This document shows, one piece after another, positions 26,339-34,950 of a stretch of DNA of 64,000 bases. The translations under genes and the position numbers were made by a program. The stretch's first letter is position 1. Every line of letters begins with the position of its first letter. Under the pieces are notes generated by a model. It searched no databases and had not been told where the DNA came from. It worked only from the letters and a program-made list of their open reading frames with translations. Source of the DNA: Pseudomonadales bacterium (GTDB taxonomy: Bacteria > Pseudomonadota > Gammaproteobacteria > Pseudomonadales > Azotimanducaceae); assembly GCA_028283025.1 (NCBI GenBank), contig JAPYNO010000010.1:27398-91397 (forward strand), written 5' to 3'.

Positions 26339-27135
26339 GCTTCGATTTCGATGTTTGCGTTCACGAATAGCCGCCAATCTTTCGACCTAGGCGCACCTTC
26401 TGCATTCTCACCGGGCAGAAGCTTCGTGAAATTCCGTGCGCTCCCAGCCACACGTTCTTTCAAGAGCACGGCCTTGTCTCCCGCTCCCACATGTTCTAAG
26501 AGGTAGCCTAGGCGTTGCGACCAGAGGATTGATGCGGACTTCGAGGCATCCACGAGACGCCTCGGATCGACATCGTCTGCGAGCTCCGAAAGCACGCCCG
26601 CCACCCGGTCTACACCGCCTGCGCGACTCATGTGGCCGACGAGGTCAACCAGCGTCGCCTCGACGCTCGAAACCACCACTGTTCCACGCGGGTTGTTGAA
26701 GCGTTCGACCGGAATGGCAGCGAGGTTGTTGCGCGCAATGAAAGCCACCTTCACCGAACCGCATATGATCGCTGGGCGACTCCGCTCAAGAAAGACTTGA
26801 AACTCCTGCGGACGATGATGCGCCGCGCCGTGATACTGCGCAGCGGAAAGAAGGCCGACGTAGTAGGGAGTGCCGCGGCGCTCCATCAGCGCAGGCACGA
26901 ATTGGTCTGCTGGCAGACAGCCGAGCCGTCGGTACTGCGGCGGCACGATGACGTAGAAGCCGCACGCAGGACTTGCGATCTCCCCCTTGACCGCCAGTCG
27001 ACTCAGAGCCTGACGCGCCGCCGCTTGGGACACGCCTAGCGCCGAGCGAAGCTCGATCGAGGTGAAGTGGTAGCGGCCGCGAGCGGCCATATCCAAAATG
27101 ATGTCGCGCGCACGCGGCGCAGCATGTTCAGACAT
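26335..27135 (-). CDS. AbiEi-family antitoxin/transcriptional regulator, partner toxin lost
   Basis: A 266-residue protein with an N-terminal winged helix (RGRYHFTSIELRSALGVSQAA, quoted in part) and the AbiEi core. Core features include QFVPALMERRGTPYYVGLLSAAQYHGAAHH (in pieces: YYVGLLSAAQYHG) and VSSVEATLVDLVGH. In type IV AbiE systems AbiEi represses the operon and counteracts the AbiEii nucleotidyltransferase that causes phage abortive infection. Here AbiEii is reduced to 22 codons. The regulator itself looks intact, and an imperfect palindrome upstream of its start could be its operator. Confidence 0.85.
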   Translation of the reverse strand: MSEHAAPRARDIILDMAARGRYHFTSIELRSALGVSQAAARQALSRLAVKGEIASPACGFYVIVPPQYRRLGCLPADQFVPALMERRGTPYYVGLLSAAQYHGAAHHRPQEFQVFLERSRPAIICGSVKVAFIARNNLAAIPVERFNNPRGTVVVSSVEATLVDLVGHMSRAGGVDRVAGVLSELADDVDPRRLVDASKSASILWSQRLGYLLEHVGAGDKAVLLKERVAGSARNFTKLLPGENAEGAPRSKDWRLFVNANIEIEA

Positions 27136-27146
27136 GACAAAGCTAA

Positions 27147-27170
27147 AGTAGTGATATTCGTCACATTACT
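27147..27170. promoter_or_regulatory. Imperfect palindrome upstream of abiEi
   Basis: AGTA-GTGA-6 nt-TCAC-AT-TACT lies about 12 bases upstream of the AbiEi start. AbiEi proteins bind inverted repeats in their own promoters, so this is a candidate autoregulatory operator. Short arms make it tentative. Confidence 0.35.
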
Positions 27171-27230
27171 CTATCGAAATAGTGAAATGCTTGCGCTGAC
27201 ACTCGCGTTTATCGTCGCGTTTGGGTAGCC

Positions 27231-27291
27231 ACATCATTGAAAGGTGCGCCGAAACGCACCCTTCGGGTAGGGTTGCTTTGCTGAAACAAGC
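27231..27291 (-). pseudogene. 5'-end remnant of a second copy of the R-M methyltransferase gene
   Basis: About 60 bases align without gaps to 25281-25340, the 5' end of the methyltransferase gene. On the minus strand they encode LFQQSNPTRRVRFGAPFND, against LFQQSKPSRRVRFGVPSND in the intact gene. A 21-base core is identical. No other methylase sequence follows. It lies just downstream (same strand) of the nuclease-like gene 27310-27900, so the two may be relics of another R-M unit. Confidence 0.7.
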
Positions 27292-27309
27292 ATGCATTGG
27301 GTCAAGCGC

Positions 27310-27900
27310 TCACTCTGGAATTACGCGGACATGACCATCAGGCGATACAAGAGCGATCTCGATTCTGGCCGCCCGGCATCGCTCCGTCATTTTCCACGCC
27401 AATTTATCCGTCTCCCGATGTCGTGGCACAGCAGCGATAAGGCGCGTTGCATCTGTTGGCGCATCGAAAAGGCTTCCCACCGCCTCGTACAAGCCTGTCC
27501 TCAGTCTAGAAAGAATGCCGGGATAATTCGAATTGATGCAACCACCTTTTGCCTCCACAAAGATGCGCTGGTCTTTGATGTCCGCCACAACGTCTCCCTT
27601 GCCGGGATGGAATCGGACTTCCAAGGTCTTACCGTCGCGGTCGCGGATCCATTTTCCACCATGAGGGGTGCTTCCTTCGCTAGTGCTCCTGCAGAATCCG
27701 TCCGCTCTCAGCCAACTGGCAATGTCGAATTGCTTTACATGCATGCCGTCTGGATGGATGCATACCCGATCAGCCCCGCATGCATACATCCATCGAGCCA
27801 TAGCCAGCATGACAGCAGCCTCGGAAAGGACTTTTTCTTTGGAGCCCTCACACTTTGCTTTTCGCTTTTCCGTTGGTTCGCGCTCGGTAGTGAATTGCAT
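27310..27900 (-). CDS. Hypothetical PD-(D/E)XK nuclease-like protein
   Basis: A 196-residue protein. GDVVADIKDQRIFVEAKGG has the D...(E)xK core of restriction-like nucleases and is followed by a glycine and aromatic turn (INSNYPGILSRL). The N-terminal half contains SEAAVMLAMARWMYACGAD, a helical segment. IAAVPRHRETDKLAWKM and IEIALVSPDGHVRVI resemble the closing strands of such folds. ATG at 27900. A methylase 5' remnant follows it on the same strand, which suggests a restriction endonuclease orphaned from its methylase, a state that is normally toxic unless the enzyme is inactive or needs a specific target. Confidence 0.55.
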   Translation of the reverse strand: MQFTTEREPTEKRKAKCEGSKEKVLSEAAVMLAMARWMYACGADRVCIHPDGMHVKQFDIASWLRADGFCRSTSEGSTPHGGKWIRDRDGKTLEVRFHPGKGDVVADIKDQRIFVEAKGGCINSNYPGILSRLRTGLYEAVGSLFDAPTDATRLIAAVPRHRETDKLAWKMTERCRAARIEIALVSPDGHVRVIPE

Positions 27901-27957
27901 GCGTCTGCTCTGTCAAAGTATGGGAACAATCAGTAACGGATCCAGATCAATCAACAA

Positions 27958-28506
27958 CTAGCGCCCGCGTTGCTTTCCCTTGTTCTTTTGTTGTGTCCTT
28001 CGTACAAAATCCAGTCTTCTGGTAGATGGCAAACTGTAGCTCATCCATGTTTCTCCGCCCTTACTAGTCACGGCGAAGTCGCCTTCTCCTATGATGTCCA
28101 TGCCGATTAGCACATCGGCACCGCCAATTTCTCCTTCGGTCACACGCCTCGCTGGAAATACCACCTGATTTGGCAATCCGATATTGACCAAATACACGTC
28201 GGCTTCGACTATTCCTCCCACTGTGTGAACACGCTCAACACCTATCGATTTGAGACCCAAGCTATCAGCCACTCTTTTAGTGATGGCGGAGTCCGTAGCA
28301 CCCGTATCCCAAACCGCAACGAATGGCTTTAACGGCGGCGGTTCAGTTTTTCTTATGCGAACAACCGAAACAATGACTTCGGTCGTTAGCGTCCTGACCT
28401 TTTCAGGATACTTGACAGTGAAGGCATATGTGTTGGGCGATGACCTCCGTACCACTCTGTAATCACCAACCAACCCTGCTATGGAATCGTATGACTCCTC
28501 GATCAT
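27958..28506 (-). CDS. Retropepsin-like aspartic protease
   Basis: A 182-residue protein with the retropepsin active-site signature VAVWDTGATDSAI (about residues 84-96) and the flap/second hydrophobic motif DVLIGMDIIG (about residues 131-140). Family members act as dimers, each giving one catalytic Asp. The N-terminal part (SIAGLVGDYRVVRRSS) and the basic C-terminal tail (RRTQQKNKGKQRGR) are not recognised. ATG at 28506 or GTG at 28518 could be the start. Either overlaps the upstream gene by more than 40 bases in another frame, so translation is coupled. The target is unknown. Confidence 0.75.
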   Translation of the reverse strand: MIEESYDSIAGLVGDYRVVRRSSPNTYAFTVKYPEKVRTLTTEVIVSVVRIRKTEPPPLKPFVAVWDTGATDSAITKRVADSLGLKSIGVERVHTVGGIVEADVYLVNIGLPNQVVFPARRVTEGEIGGADVLIGMDIIGEGDFAVTSKGGETWMSYSLPSTRRLDFVRRTQQKNKGKQRGR

Positions 28507-28741
28507 CGTCACGAACACACTCTTGTAAGAGAAACTCTCCTAGACCGAATTTCTCGACGCCCACAGCGTAGCCTTCCATTTCTTCCCTGTAGAAGCCAAC
28601 AACCTCATCCTTATGAATCACTACGAATTCACCGTGATGCTCTTCAGCGAATTGCTCCTGATTAGCCTTGAATACCTCTAATGGCTTCCTCAGTGCCTTG
28701 TTGCGAGGCGGTCTTATTGCCATTTCAGTGTCCCCGTTCAT
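28463..28741 (-). CDS. DUF5678-like small protein, partner of the retropepsin
   Basis: A 92-residue protein with a short basic N-terminus and a compact domain. EEHHGEFVVIHKDEVVGFY resembles the DUF5678 pattern (YxGxxVxVxxxxVVGxG), and GEFLLQECV matches its closing strand. Such small proteins are often encoded directly before retropepsin-like proteases, as here with a 44-56 base overlap. The coupling suggests a substrate, inhibitor or scaffold of the protease. That is inference. ATG at 28741, or the internal ATG at 28723. Confidence 0.6.
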   Translation of the reverse strand: MNGDTEMAIRPPRNKALRKPLEVFKANQEQFAEEHHGEFVVIHKDEVVGFYREEMEGYAVGVEKFGLGEFLLQECVRDDDRGVIRFHSRVGW

Positions 28742-28927
28742 TGAAGCGGTGAGTCCTGCGATATCAAAGAGTGATCACATCCTACCCTACTTTCGTTGGG
28801 CTTAGCGCTTGGTTTTCAAGAGAATTAGCTTTTGAAGCTGGCTTTGTTTCAAGCCAAGAAAAAGCGGCGCAGTTTAGCAATCTCTATATCGGCGGCTACG
28901 CACACTTGCTACGACCGCATTTGACAC

Positions 28928-29107
28928 ATGCCTCTGATATACTGTTGGCAACAAATAGACTTGCTCGACTGGAATCCGAACACCAAGGCACAGATGATAA
29001 AAACAGGCGATGCAGCAGTGGCCGATTTCGTGCATCTCCGGGTGCGGAGCGAATCCTACATTCAAGTCAGAAGTGCAACGCTTCAGAAGTTAAGAAGGGC
29101 CGGGTGA
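28928..29107 (+). CDS. Possible small gene (59 aa)
   Basis: An ATG at 28928, with an in-frame stop just upstream, opens 59 codons reading MPLIYCWQQIDLLDWNPNTK... and ending KLRRAG. Its composition looks more protein-like than the longer overlapping frames here. No clear ribosome site and no family recognised. It may be a remnant of a larger gene. Confidence 0.3.
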   Translation: MPLIYCWQQIDLLDWNPNTKAQMIKTGDAAVADFVHLRVRSESYIQVRSATLQKLRRAG

Positions 29108-29140
29108 GGTAACATCCTCAGGTCTACCAAACCGCAGGAA

Positions 29141-29815
29141 ATGGAACATCAAATGATACAAACTACTGAACAGATGCTTTGCGCTTTCAACAAAGCCCTA
29201 AACGACAGCTTGAAATGGGATCCAAAGAAAGCACATTTAACCAACTCACTGCGATCAGCACTTTTTCTTAGCAGATCTTGTGAGCAGTTAGATGGTTTTA
29301 TAGACGGAAAGGGGAATTATATAAGGGTTGTCGACGACCGAGAAAAACCTAGGGAATCTGGTGAATGGCTGCTCGACGGCATTTGGACTAAAACTCATCA
29401 GCCGGACTGTAGCGAGGCCGAAAAACCACACGAGATCGCTGTCGCTGTCTGTTGCGCACTGGAGTGCGAAAGTCAAACTGGCGAAAAACAATTCTTTGAG
29501 GATTTCAGCAAGCTCTTGGTAGTGTCGAGTCCCCTGAAGATATTCCTTGCAGGTCTTAACCAAAGAACAAAAGTGGGCGCAAACGATTACATCGAAAAAC
29601 GGCTCAAAATGATACAAGAACTTCTGGAAAAACCTTCCGTAAAGCAAACTGAGAGTGACTGGTACATCGCATTTTGGCCTTCGCCCAAGATAGACGGAGA
29701 GTCCAAGACATTGTGGGATCAACTAGACAAATATTGTCATCTCAAAGAAATCAGGTTGTTCTACCGATGCAAGGGTAAGGAAGGTGGATTCGAGGAATAC
29801 CCAAAGAACGGCTGA
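29141..29815 (+). CDS. Hypothetical protein
   Basis: A 224-residue soluble protein that I do not recognise. It has a helical N-terminus, then DGFIDGKGNYIRVVDDREKP, a conserved-looking ALECESQTGEKQFFEDFSKLL segment (quoted in part: ALECESQTG) and a C-terminal ESDWYIAFWPSPK. The ECESQ stretch after an acidic residue could be a nuclease core with Gln in place of Lys, but this is weak. Its stop is immediately followed by the ATG of the DUF2779 gene, so both are probably made from one transcript. AGGAA lies almost on the first ATG, so the second Met (29153) may be the true start. Confidence 0.55.
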   Translation: MEHQMIQTTEQMLCAFNKALNDSLKWDPKKAHLTNSLRSALFLSRSCEQLDGFIDGKGNYIRVVDDREKPRESGEWLLDGIWTKTHQPDCSEAEKPHEIAVAVCCALECESQTGEKQFFEDFSKLLVVSSPLKIFLAGLNQRTKVGANDYIEKRLKMIQELLEKPSVKQTESDWYIAFWPSPKIDGESKTLWDQLDKYCHLKEIRLFYRCKGKEGGFEEYPKNG

Positions 29816-31177
29816 ATGGCAACCCCAACCCTCTCCAAATCCCGCTTCATCAACGGTTCTCAATGCCACCTGCGCCTCTGGCACGACTACCACGCACCGC
29901 ACCTCGCTAAACCGGCAGACCCCACTCTCCAAGCCATCTTCGACACTGGTCACGAAGTCGGTGATTTGGCGTGTGCTCGCTATCCAAGCGGGCATCTGAT
30001 CGCCCATGACCACCGGCACACTACAGAAGCCCTTGAGGAAACAAGCAAGCTCATCGACCAGGACACCTTCCCCGCATTGTTCGAGGCAGCCTTCACATAC
30101 CAAGGCCTGTTCGCACGTGCAGACATCATTGAGCGCCTCCCCGACGGAGGCTGGCGGCTCATTGAAGTCAAGTCCACCACGCGCAACAAGGATGTCTTCG
30201 TGCTCGACCTTGCTTTTCAGCTCGGCATCCTGCGCGGCGCGGGGCTTGATGTGCGCGATGCGGGCGTGCTGACTCTCAACCGAGATTACGTCTACGACGG
30301 GCAGCAACTCGACCTCGACGCACTATTCCGCTATCACCCATGCTACGAGCGAGCCGATGCCATGTGCGAATCCGTCGGCGATCAAGCCAAGGTCATGAAA
30401 TCGCTCATCACCCAAGATGACCCGCCTGACATCGCGCCGGGCGATCATTGCTTCACGCCCTACACCTGCCCCTACCATGCGCATTGCACACGCGACCAAG
30501 CAGAAAGAGACCAAGCCAGCGACGCACTACCAGCGCTCGCCCCAGAGCAGCGCAACCACATCAAACACGCCCTCGCCTCGCTGACACCACCAATCCGGCA
30601 CCTCGACTTCGAGACTTTCGCGCCAGCAATTCCGCGATTCGCAGGCACCCGCCCTTATGAGCCAATCCCGTTTCTATTCTCAATTCACACCGAGCATGAT
30701 GGCGCAGACCCCGCCCATACCGACTATTTGCACAAGGGAGAAGACGACCCGCGTCCGCAACTCGCCGACCGATTGATCGATGCGCTCGGTAGCGAAGGCA
30801 GCGTCTGCACCTATTCCGGCTATGAGCGCAGGATGATCAAAGGACTGATTGCAGCACTCCCTTATCGGGCTGATGCCCTTCACGCCATCGAAGCACGCTT
30901 ATTCGACCTCTACCGGCCAATTCGAGTCGGCTACTACCGTTCCGGTTATCGCGGCTCGCTCTCGCTCAAGAGCGTGCTGCCGCTGCTCTCACCGGATAGC
31001 GGCTACGATGATCTCGCCATCACCGACGGACAGACCGCGGCCGCTCGCTATTCGCTCGCGCTCAACACGAAAGACCGAAGGCAACAACAGTCACTATTCG
31101 ACGACCTGCGTGCCTACTGCGAAAGGGACACCCTCGCGAGCGTCAAAATCCGGCAAGCACTGGCGAGTATTTCATGA
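29816..31177 (+). CDS. DUF2779 protein: Cas4/RecB-like nuclease fused to an RNase H-like domain
   Basis: A 453-residue protein. The N-terminal half starts LSKSRFINGSQCHLRLWHDY, as in RecB/Cas4-type nucleases, and has RADIIERLPDGGWRLIEVKS, giving the D...ExK catalytic core (about residues 100-120). A cysteine pattern (C-FTPYTCPYHAHC) in the middle suggests an iron-sulfur or zinc site as in Cas4. The C-terminal DUF2779 half contains IRHLDFETFAPAIP (about residue 262) and CERDTLASV, which look like DEDD-type exonuclease motifs. No cas genes or CRISPR repeats are present. ATG directly abuts the preceding stop. Confidence 0.8.
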   Translation: MATPTLSKSRFINGSQCHLRLWHDYHAPHLAKPADPTLQAIFDTGHEVGDLACARYPSGHLIAHDHRHTTEALEETSKLIDQDTFPALFEAAFTYQGLFARADIIERLPDGGWRLIEVKSTTRNKDVFVLDLAFQLGILRGAGLDVRDAGVLTLNRDYVYDGQQLDLDALFRYHPCYERADAMCESVGDQAKVMKSLITQDDPPDIAPGDHCFTPYTCPYHAHCTRDQAERDQASDALPALAPEQRNHIKHALASLTPPIRHLDFETFAPAIPRFAGTRPYEPIPFLFSIHTEHDGADPAHTDYLHKGEDDPRPQLADRLIDALGSEGSVCTYSGYERRMIKGLIAALPYRADALHAIEARLFDLYRPIRVGYYRSGYRGSLSLKSVLPLLSPDSGYDDLAITDGQTAAARYSLALNTKDRRQQQSLFDDLRAYCERDTLASVKIRQALASIS

Positions 31178-31282
31178 AGCACTCAACCACTACTGTACCG
31201 GCTCAGAAACATTTCGGAACTTTCCTCATCAAGGAATTATGGTATGGTTCATGGTGTCCATTCGCGTTCATAAGGCACAGAC

Positions 31283-31897
31283 ATGAAACGCCCCTCCATC
31301 AATTACAATACGCATTCACAACCGAGAGCCATTAGAAAACTTCTCATCCTTCTGATTGCATGTTTGACAAGCGCGGTACATGCACAAACCTACGAACCTG
31401 CAACATCGAACATCTACACCGGCGGTGCTGGAGAGACATGGAATCACCGGATTATTGATCCGTACGGTATCAAACGAGTTGATGTCTATATTGTCAGTCG
31501 CACAGGTGGTCCTGCATTCACGTTGCCTACATTTAAGGCAACTCGAACACCGATGGCATATCGAGGCATTCGAGTTGAATCGAATCAGAATGTCACAAGT
31601 CTCTGCTCCACTGCTGGTGGAACTACTCGTAGTGCTCGATTCAGATGTGATTCGTTGGTAAATCACACATACGTTCCACCTGCCCTAGACCCGATGTTTT
31701 CATGGGTACCTGCGAAATATCGACCACAAACACAGACAGGTAATTTCTTACCTGATGAGATTCAATACACAATGTCTTTTCCATCAACGATTGCTGACGG
31801 CAGCACATATGTAGTGTTTGAAATTCGAGACATCAACAATGGGTATCGTGAAATCCGTTATGTGTTAGATGGTTGCAACAAGTTCAAGTGTGGCTAA
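31283..31897 (+). CDS. Secreted hypothetical protein
   Basis: A 204-residue protein with a signal peptide (hydrophobic residues about 19-33, cleavage near VHAQ-TY). The mature part is beta-rich, with YTGGAGETWNHRIIDPYG, a pair of cysteines near residues 113 and 127 and a C-terminal pair DGCNKFKCG. The AT content and codon choices differ from the core genes. No family recognised. It stands alone between the DUF2779 operon and the WYL regulator gene. The 226 bases after it show no convincing gene. Confidence 0.6.
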   Translation: MKRPSINYNTHSQPRAIRKLLILLIACLTSAVHAQTYEPATSNIYTGGAGETWNHRIIDPYGIKRVDVYIVSRTGGPAFTLPTFKATRTPMAYRGIRVESNQNVTSLCSTAGGTTRSARFRCDSLVNHTYVPPALDPMFSWVPAKYRPQTQTGNFLPDEIQYTMSFPSTIADGSTYVVFEIRDINNGYREIRYVLDGCNKFKCG

Positions 31898-32123
31898 TCA
31901 CCGATTACGGTCTTTCGCTTTCTCAGCTTCACGCGCATGCTTCACTAGGGACAAAAGCATCAGCAATGTTCTCAAGCTCCACATCCTTATGGGCGGCGGC
32001 CTCGAAGGCGCCGCGCTTGTGCGCAAGTTCGTCTGCCGGATCCTCGAGGAGGGCTTGAGAACGATTCGGCGGGCATATATTCCGAAATGCCCTGAACCGC
32101 TACACTACGACCAAATCAGCGAA

Positions 32124-33116
32124 TTAGAGTATCCCTCGATGCTGCGCCTTAAGCGCAGCGCCTAGCTCAAACAAGCGCTCCCGCAGCTTGCTCGGCTGCT
32201 CAACGACCACATGCCGACCCCAGGTCACGAGATGAAAGCACATCTCGTCAAGGCCGCCCGCTGTGAAGCGGACGGTTACGCAACCGTCCTCGTGTTCGCT
32301 GATTGATTGGCTAGGATGAAACAGAAAGCACTTCGCATCCGCTGCGGCCTTTGAGTCAAAGCGCAGCACTACGTCAAATGGCGGCTCCTGATAGGTGCCA
32401 AAAGAACGCTCAGCAAAGGCTTGCAAATCGAAATCCGTATCCGCCTCAAACGTCATGTCCGTCAGGCGGACACGGCTCATATTCGGCAAACTCCAAAGCC
32501 GAAAATCCTCCGATGCATCGAGTCGCCCGACCAGATAAGCGCGGTTTCCATAGAGCACACCATAAGGCTCGACCTGTTGCAGGCTGCACTGACCCGACCG
32601 CCTCGCGACATACTCGAACGCGAGCTTGCGAGAGGCTTTGATCGCATCCCAAATGAGCGGCAACATTGCGCTGTCAAATCCCGGGCGCGGGCCTGGGCGC
32701 ATGGCCAGACCTTCAGACCTCATGAGCGCTTCGACATCGTCATCGAACGCCTGCGCACTGAACGGTCGCTTCAGTGCATTGAGCTTGACGGTCAGTTCAC
32801 GAAGTGAGTCTGTGCGCTCAGCGGCACCGGAACGTACCAAATGCGCAATGGCAAACTCAAGCGCGGCTATTTCTTCAGATGAAATTTGGGCGAGACTGCG
32901 CAACCCGTTCGATTGCAGCCGCCAGTGGATGCGCTTGTCCGCCGCGTCCACCTCATCGAGCGGGCAGAAAGCGGTTTCGACGGCATCGCGCATGCGCTCG
33001 GCGGTGCGGCGGCTCACGCCGAACTCATCTTGAATCTCATCCATCGTCATCCCGCCTCGTGCGCCCTGCAAATGCAAGGCTAGACGCAGAATATCTGTCA
33101 GTCGTTCATATCGCAT
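32124..33116 (-). CDS. HTH transcriptional regulator with WYL domain
   Basis: A 330-residue protein with an N-terminal winged helix (MTMDEIQDEFGVSRRTAERM, about residues 23-42), a middle segment and a WYL domain (about 165-245). The domain shows KLAFEYVARRSGQ, VEPYGVLYGNRAYLVG and FRLWSLPNMSRVRL, followed by the WCX extension. WYL proteins sense nucleic-acid-like ligands and often control defence genes. GGGAG six bases upstream supports ATG at 33116. It follows the damaged AAA ATPase gene by 15 bases on the same strand. In related loci these two genes form an operon. Confidence 0.88.
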   Translation of the reverse strand: MRYERLTDILRLALHLQGARGGMTMDEIQDEFGVSRRTAERMRDAVETAFCPLDEVDAADKRIHWRLQSNGLRSLAQISSEEIAALEFAIAHLVRSGAAERTDSLRELTVKLNALKRPFSAQAFDDDVEALMRSEGLAMRPGPRPGFDSAMLPLIWDAIKASRKLAFEYVARRSGQCSLQQVEPYGVLYGNRAYLVGRLDASEDFRLWSLPNMSRVRLTDMTFEADTDFDLQAFAERSFGTYQEPPFDVVLRFDSKAAADAKCFLFHPSQSISEHEDGCVTVRFTAGGLDEMCFHLVTWGRHVVVEQPSKLRERLFELGAALKAQHRGIL

Positions 33117-33131
33117 GAGCTTCTCCCAAGC

Positions 33132-34791
33132 TTACGCGGCATTCGCCGCGAATCCGATTTGCCTTGGTCGGTCAGGCTTGATCTCGCACTCCTCGCGCAG
33201 CATGTCGGCAAGCGCCTCGGCATCGTCCTGCTTCCCCAGCACCTCGGCGCGCCGTCGCACGACAGCGAAATCACCCGGTGTGAGATTGGGCAAGGTTTGC
33301 GTACTCTCTGGGGGTTGCAAATCAAAAAATACGCGAAACGCGAGCCTGACCTGATCAGGCGTGAGGTAATCGAGCCGGATTTTGAAGTCAAAACGCCGCA
33401 GTGTCGCAGGGTCAAGACGGTCTCCAAAGTTGGTCGTGCACGCGAATGGCAGAGGATGACTCTCCATCCATGTGAGCATTTCGTTCACTTGGCTAACCTC
33501 CCAGTTACGCTGCGCGTAGCGCCGGTCGGCGAACAGCGAATCGGCCTCATCGAACACGAGGAATTGCTCCTGATCGCGCGCTTCTGCGAAGGCGCTGGCG
33601 ATGTTCGATTCCGTCCCGCCGACCCACATGGAGAGCAAGTCGGAAGCTCGGTGCTGCGCAACTTCGAGCCCAATCAGGTCGGCGAGGTGACGAACGAATG
33701 CGCTCTTGCCCGTACCCGGCGGCCCTTGAAGCAGTAGCGATTGACGCTGTCTACCGCGCGTGGTCGAGGATGTTGCCAGTTGAACCAGGTCGCAATCGCC
33801 GTGAACAAGCGCAAGATCAAAGCCTTCGACCCTGCCTTGAGGCGCCTTGTCACCATGCAGCAGGCGCGAGAGACTGCGCACGCCCTTGCGAACTGTCTCG
33901 ATATCGCCGCCTTCGATCAGTCCCGCAGCAGCCGTGGCCCCGGCCGCCACGCTTGGCGCGACTTTGAACTCGCGACCAAGCGATTCGGCCTCGCCACTTT
34001 GCACCGGAATGCCTTGGCGCTCAAGTTCTCTTGCCCAGATTCTTCCGCGGATGCGGGCTGAAGGTAGGCGCAGTTCCATCGCGTACATCATGCGTCGAAG
34101 GATTGTTGCGCATGTTCGCTGCGCCTTTGATGAGGCGTTCGACATGATCCCGCTGCTCCGCCACATGGTCAAAGTCCCTCCAAGTGAGTTGCGGTGCTGG
34201 CGATTTGCCAAACAGCACGCGCGGTGCATCCGTTCCGCGCTCTGTCGGCGCACGTACCAAGCGCCACATGCAACTAGAAGGTCTGATTTCTCCGTCGTCG
34301 TCAACCTGCATCAATCCAAGCAAGAGCAGCGGCGAATCCGAACGTAGTCGACTGCGCAAGTGACCAGCGGATGTACCAAGCATTGACGGAATATTTTGGT
34401 TACGTACTGAAAGGAACCACTTGTGAGAACCGCGCTGGCCAGGATCATCTGTAAACTTATCCAAGATGTGTTCAATAATGCTATGAGTGCCGTAGCGAAG
34501 TGAGAGTTCAAGCAGATTGAGATCCGTGCGCGTCAAGCGCAGGTGGCGACCTAGGCTCTCTATTCTTATTGCCAATTGGTCGCGTCGAACAGCCCTGCTG
34601 CCTGTATTCAACCAATCCTGTAGCCGCGCAGCTTTGGCCATTCCATCCATAGCCTCGGGCCAGCCGAGAAAGTTCGAAAATGGCTGCAATTTCTTAAACA
34701 CCTTTTTGTGCTGCGCAGAGTCATCGTCAAACGTGCCCAAGAGATTGGAAATGCACCTGCGTATGAAATGTCGTTCGTAGCTTGTCAACAT
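33132..34791 (-). pseudogene. Tandem-AAA ATPase, first ATPase domain lost and frame shifted
   Basis: The 5' part starts at ATG 34791 (MLTSYERHFIRRC) and reads sensibly to WRDFDHVAEQRDHVERLIKG and NMRNNP. Around 34085-34100 the sensible reading moves to another frame (MELRLPSARIRGR...), which continues to the stop at 33132. The second part has an intact C-terminal AAA module: Walker A LLLQGPPGTGKSAF, WVGGTESNIASAF, Walker B LVFDEADSLFADRRYAQ and sensor/arginine-finger region DPATLRRFDFKIRLDYL. In proteins of this type I would expect an earlier AAA module right after the DFDHVAEQ region. It is missing here, pointing to an internal deletion plus a frameshift. The original partner is probably the WYL regulator downstream. 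Confidence 0.7.
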
Positions 34792-34902
34792 GTGTTCGCC
34801 TGCTCGTCTTTATTGTCTTCATTGAATCGAAGGCAATCTAACACCGCTATGCGTCATATATGGCTGCACTTTATGCCTACATTCGCATATTTTTTTGAAA
34901 TC

Positions 34903-34919
34903 TCGGAATTCAATTCCGA
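34903..34919. repeat. Perfect palindrome upstream of DUF4143 copy 2
   Basis: TCGGAATT-C-AATTCCGA, eight-base arms around one base, ends 31 bases before the ATG at 34951 in an AT-rich leader. It resembles an operator and parallels the palindromes before the other DUF4143 gene (9405-9446), although the arm sequences differ. Confidence 0.55.
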
Positions 34920-34950
34920 ATTTTCAATAAAAAATGGCTATACTTCCCAC

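Noticed and set aside
28874..29065. Minus-strand frame with HEIGH, resembling a zinc metalloprotease motif
   Set aside because: The 63-codon frame has no other family feature and overlaps a more protein-like plus-strand frame. Likely chance.
31898..32123. Open minus-strand stretch reading ...DELAHKRGAFEAAAHKDVELEN...
   Set aside because: Protein-like over about 45 codons but with no clear start, ribosome site or family. Too little to call a gene or remnant.
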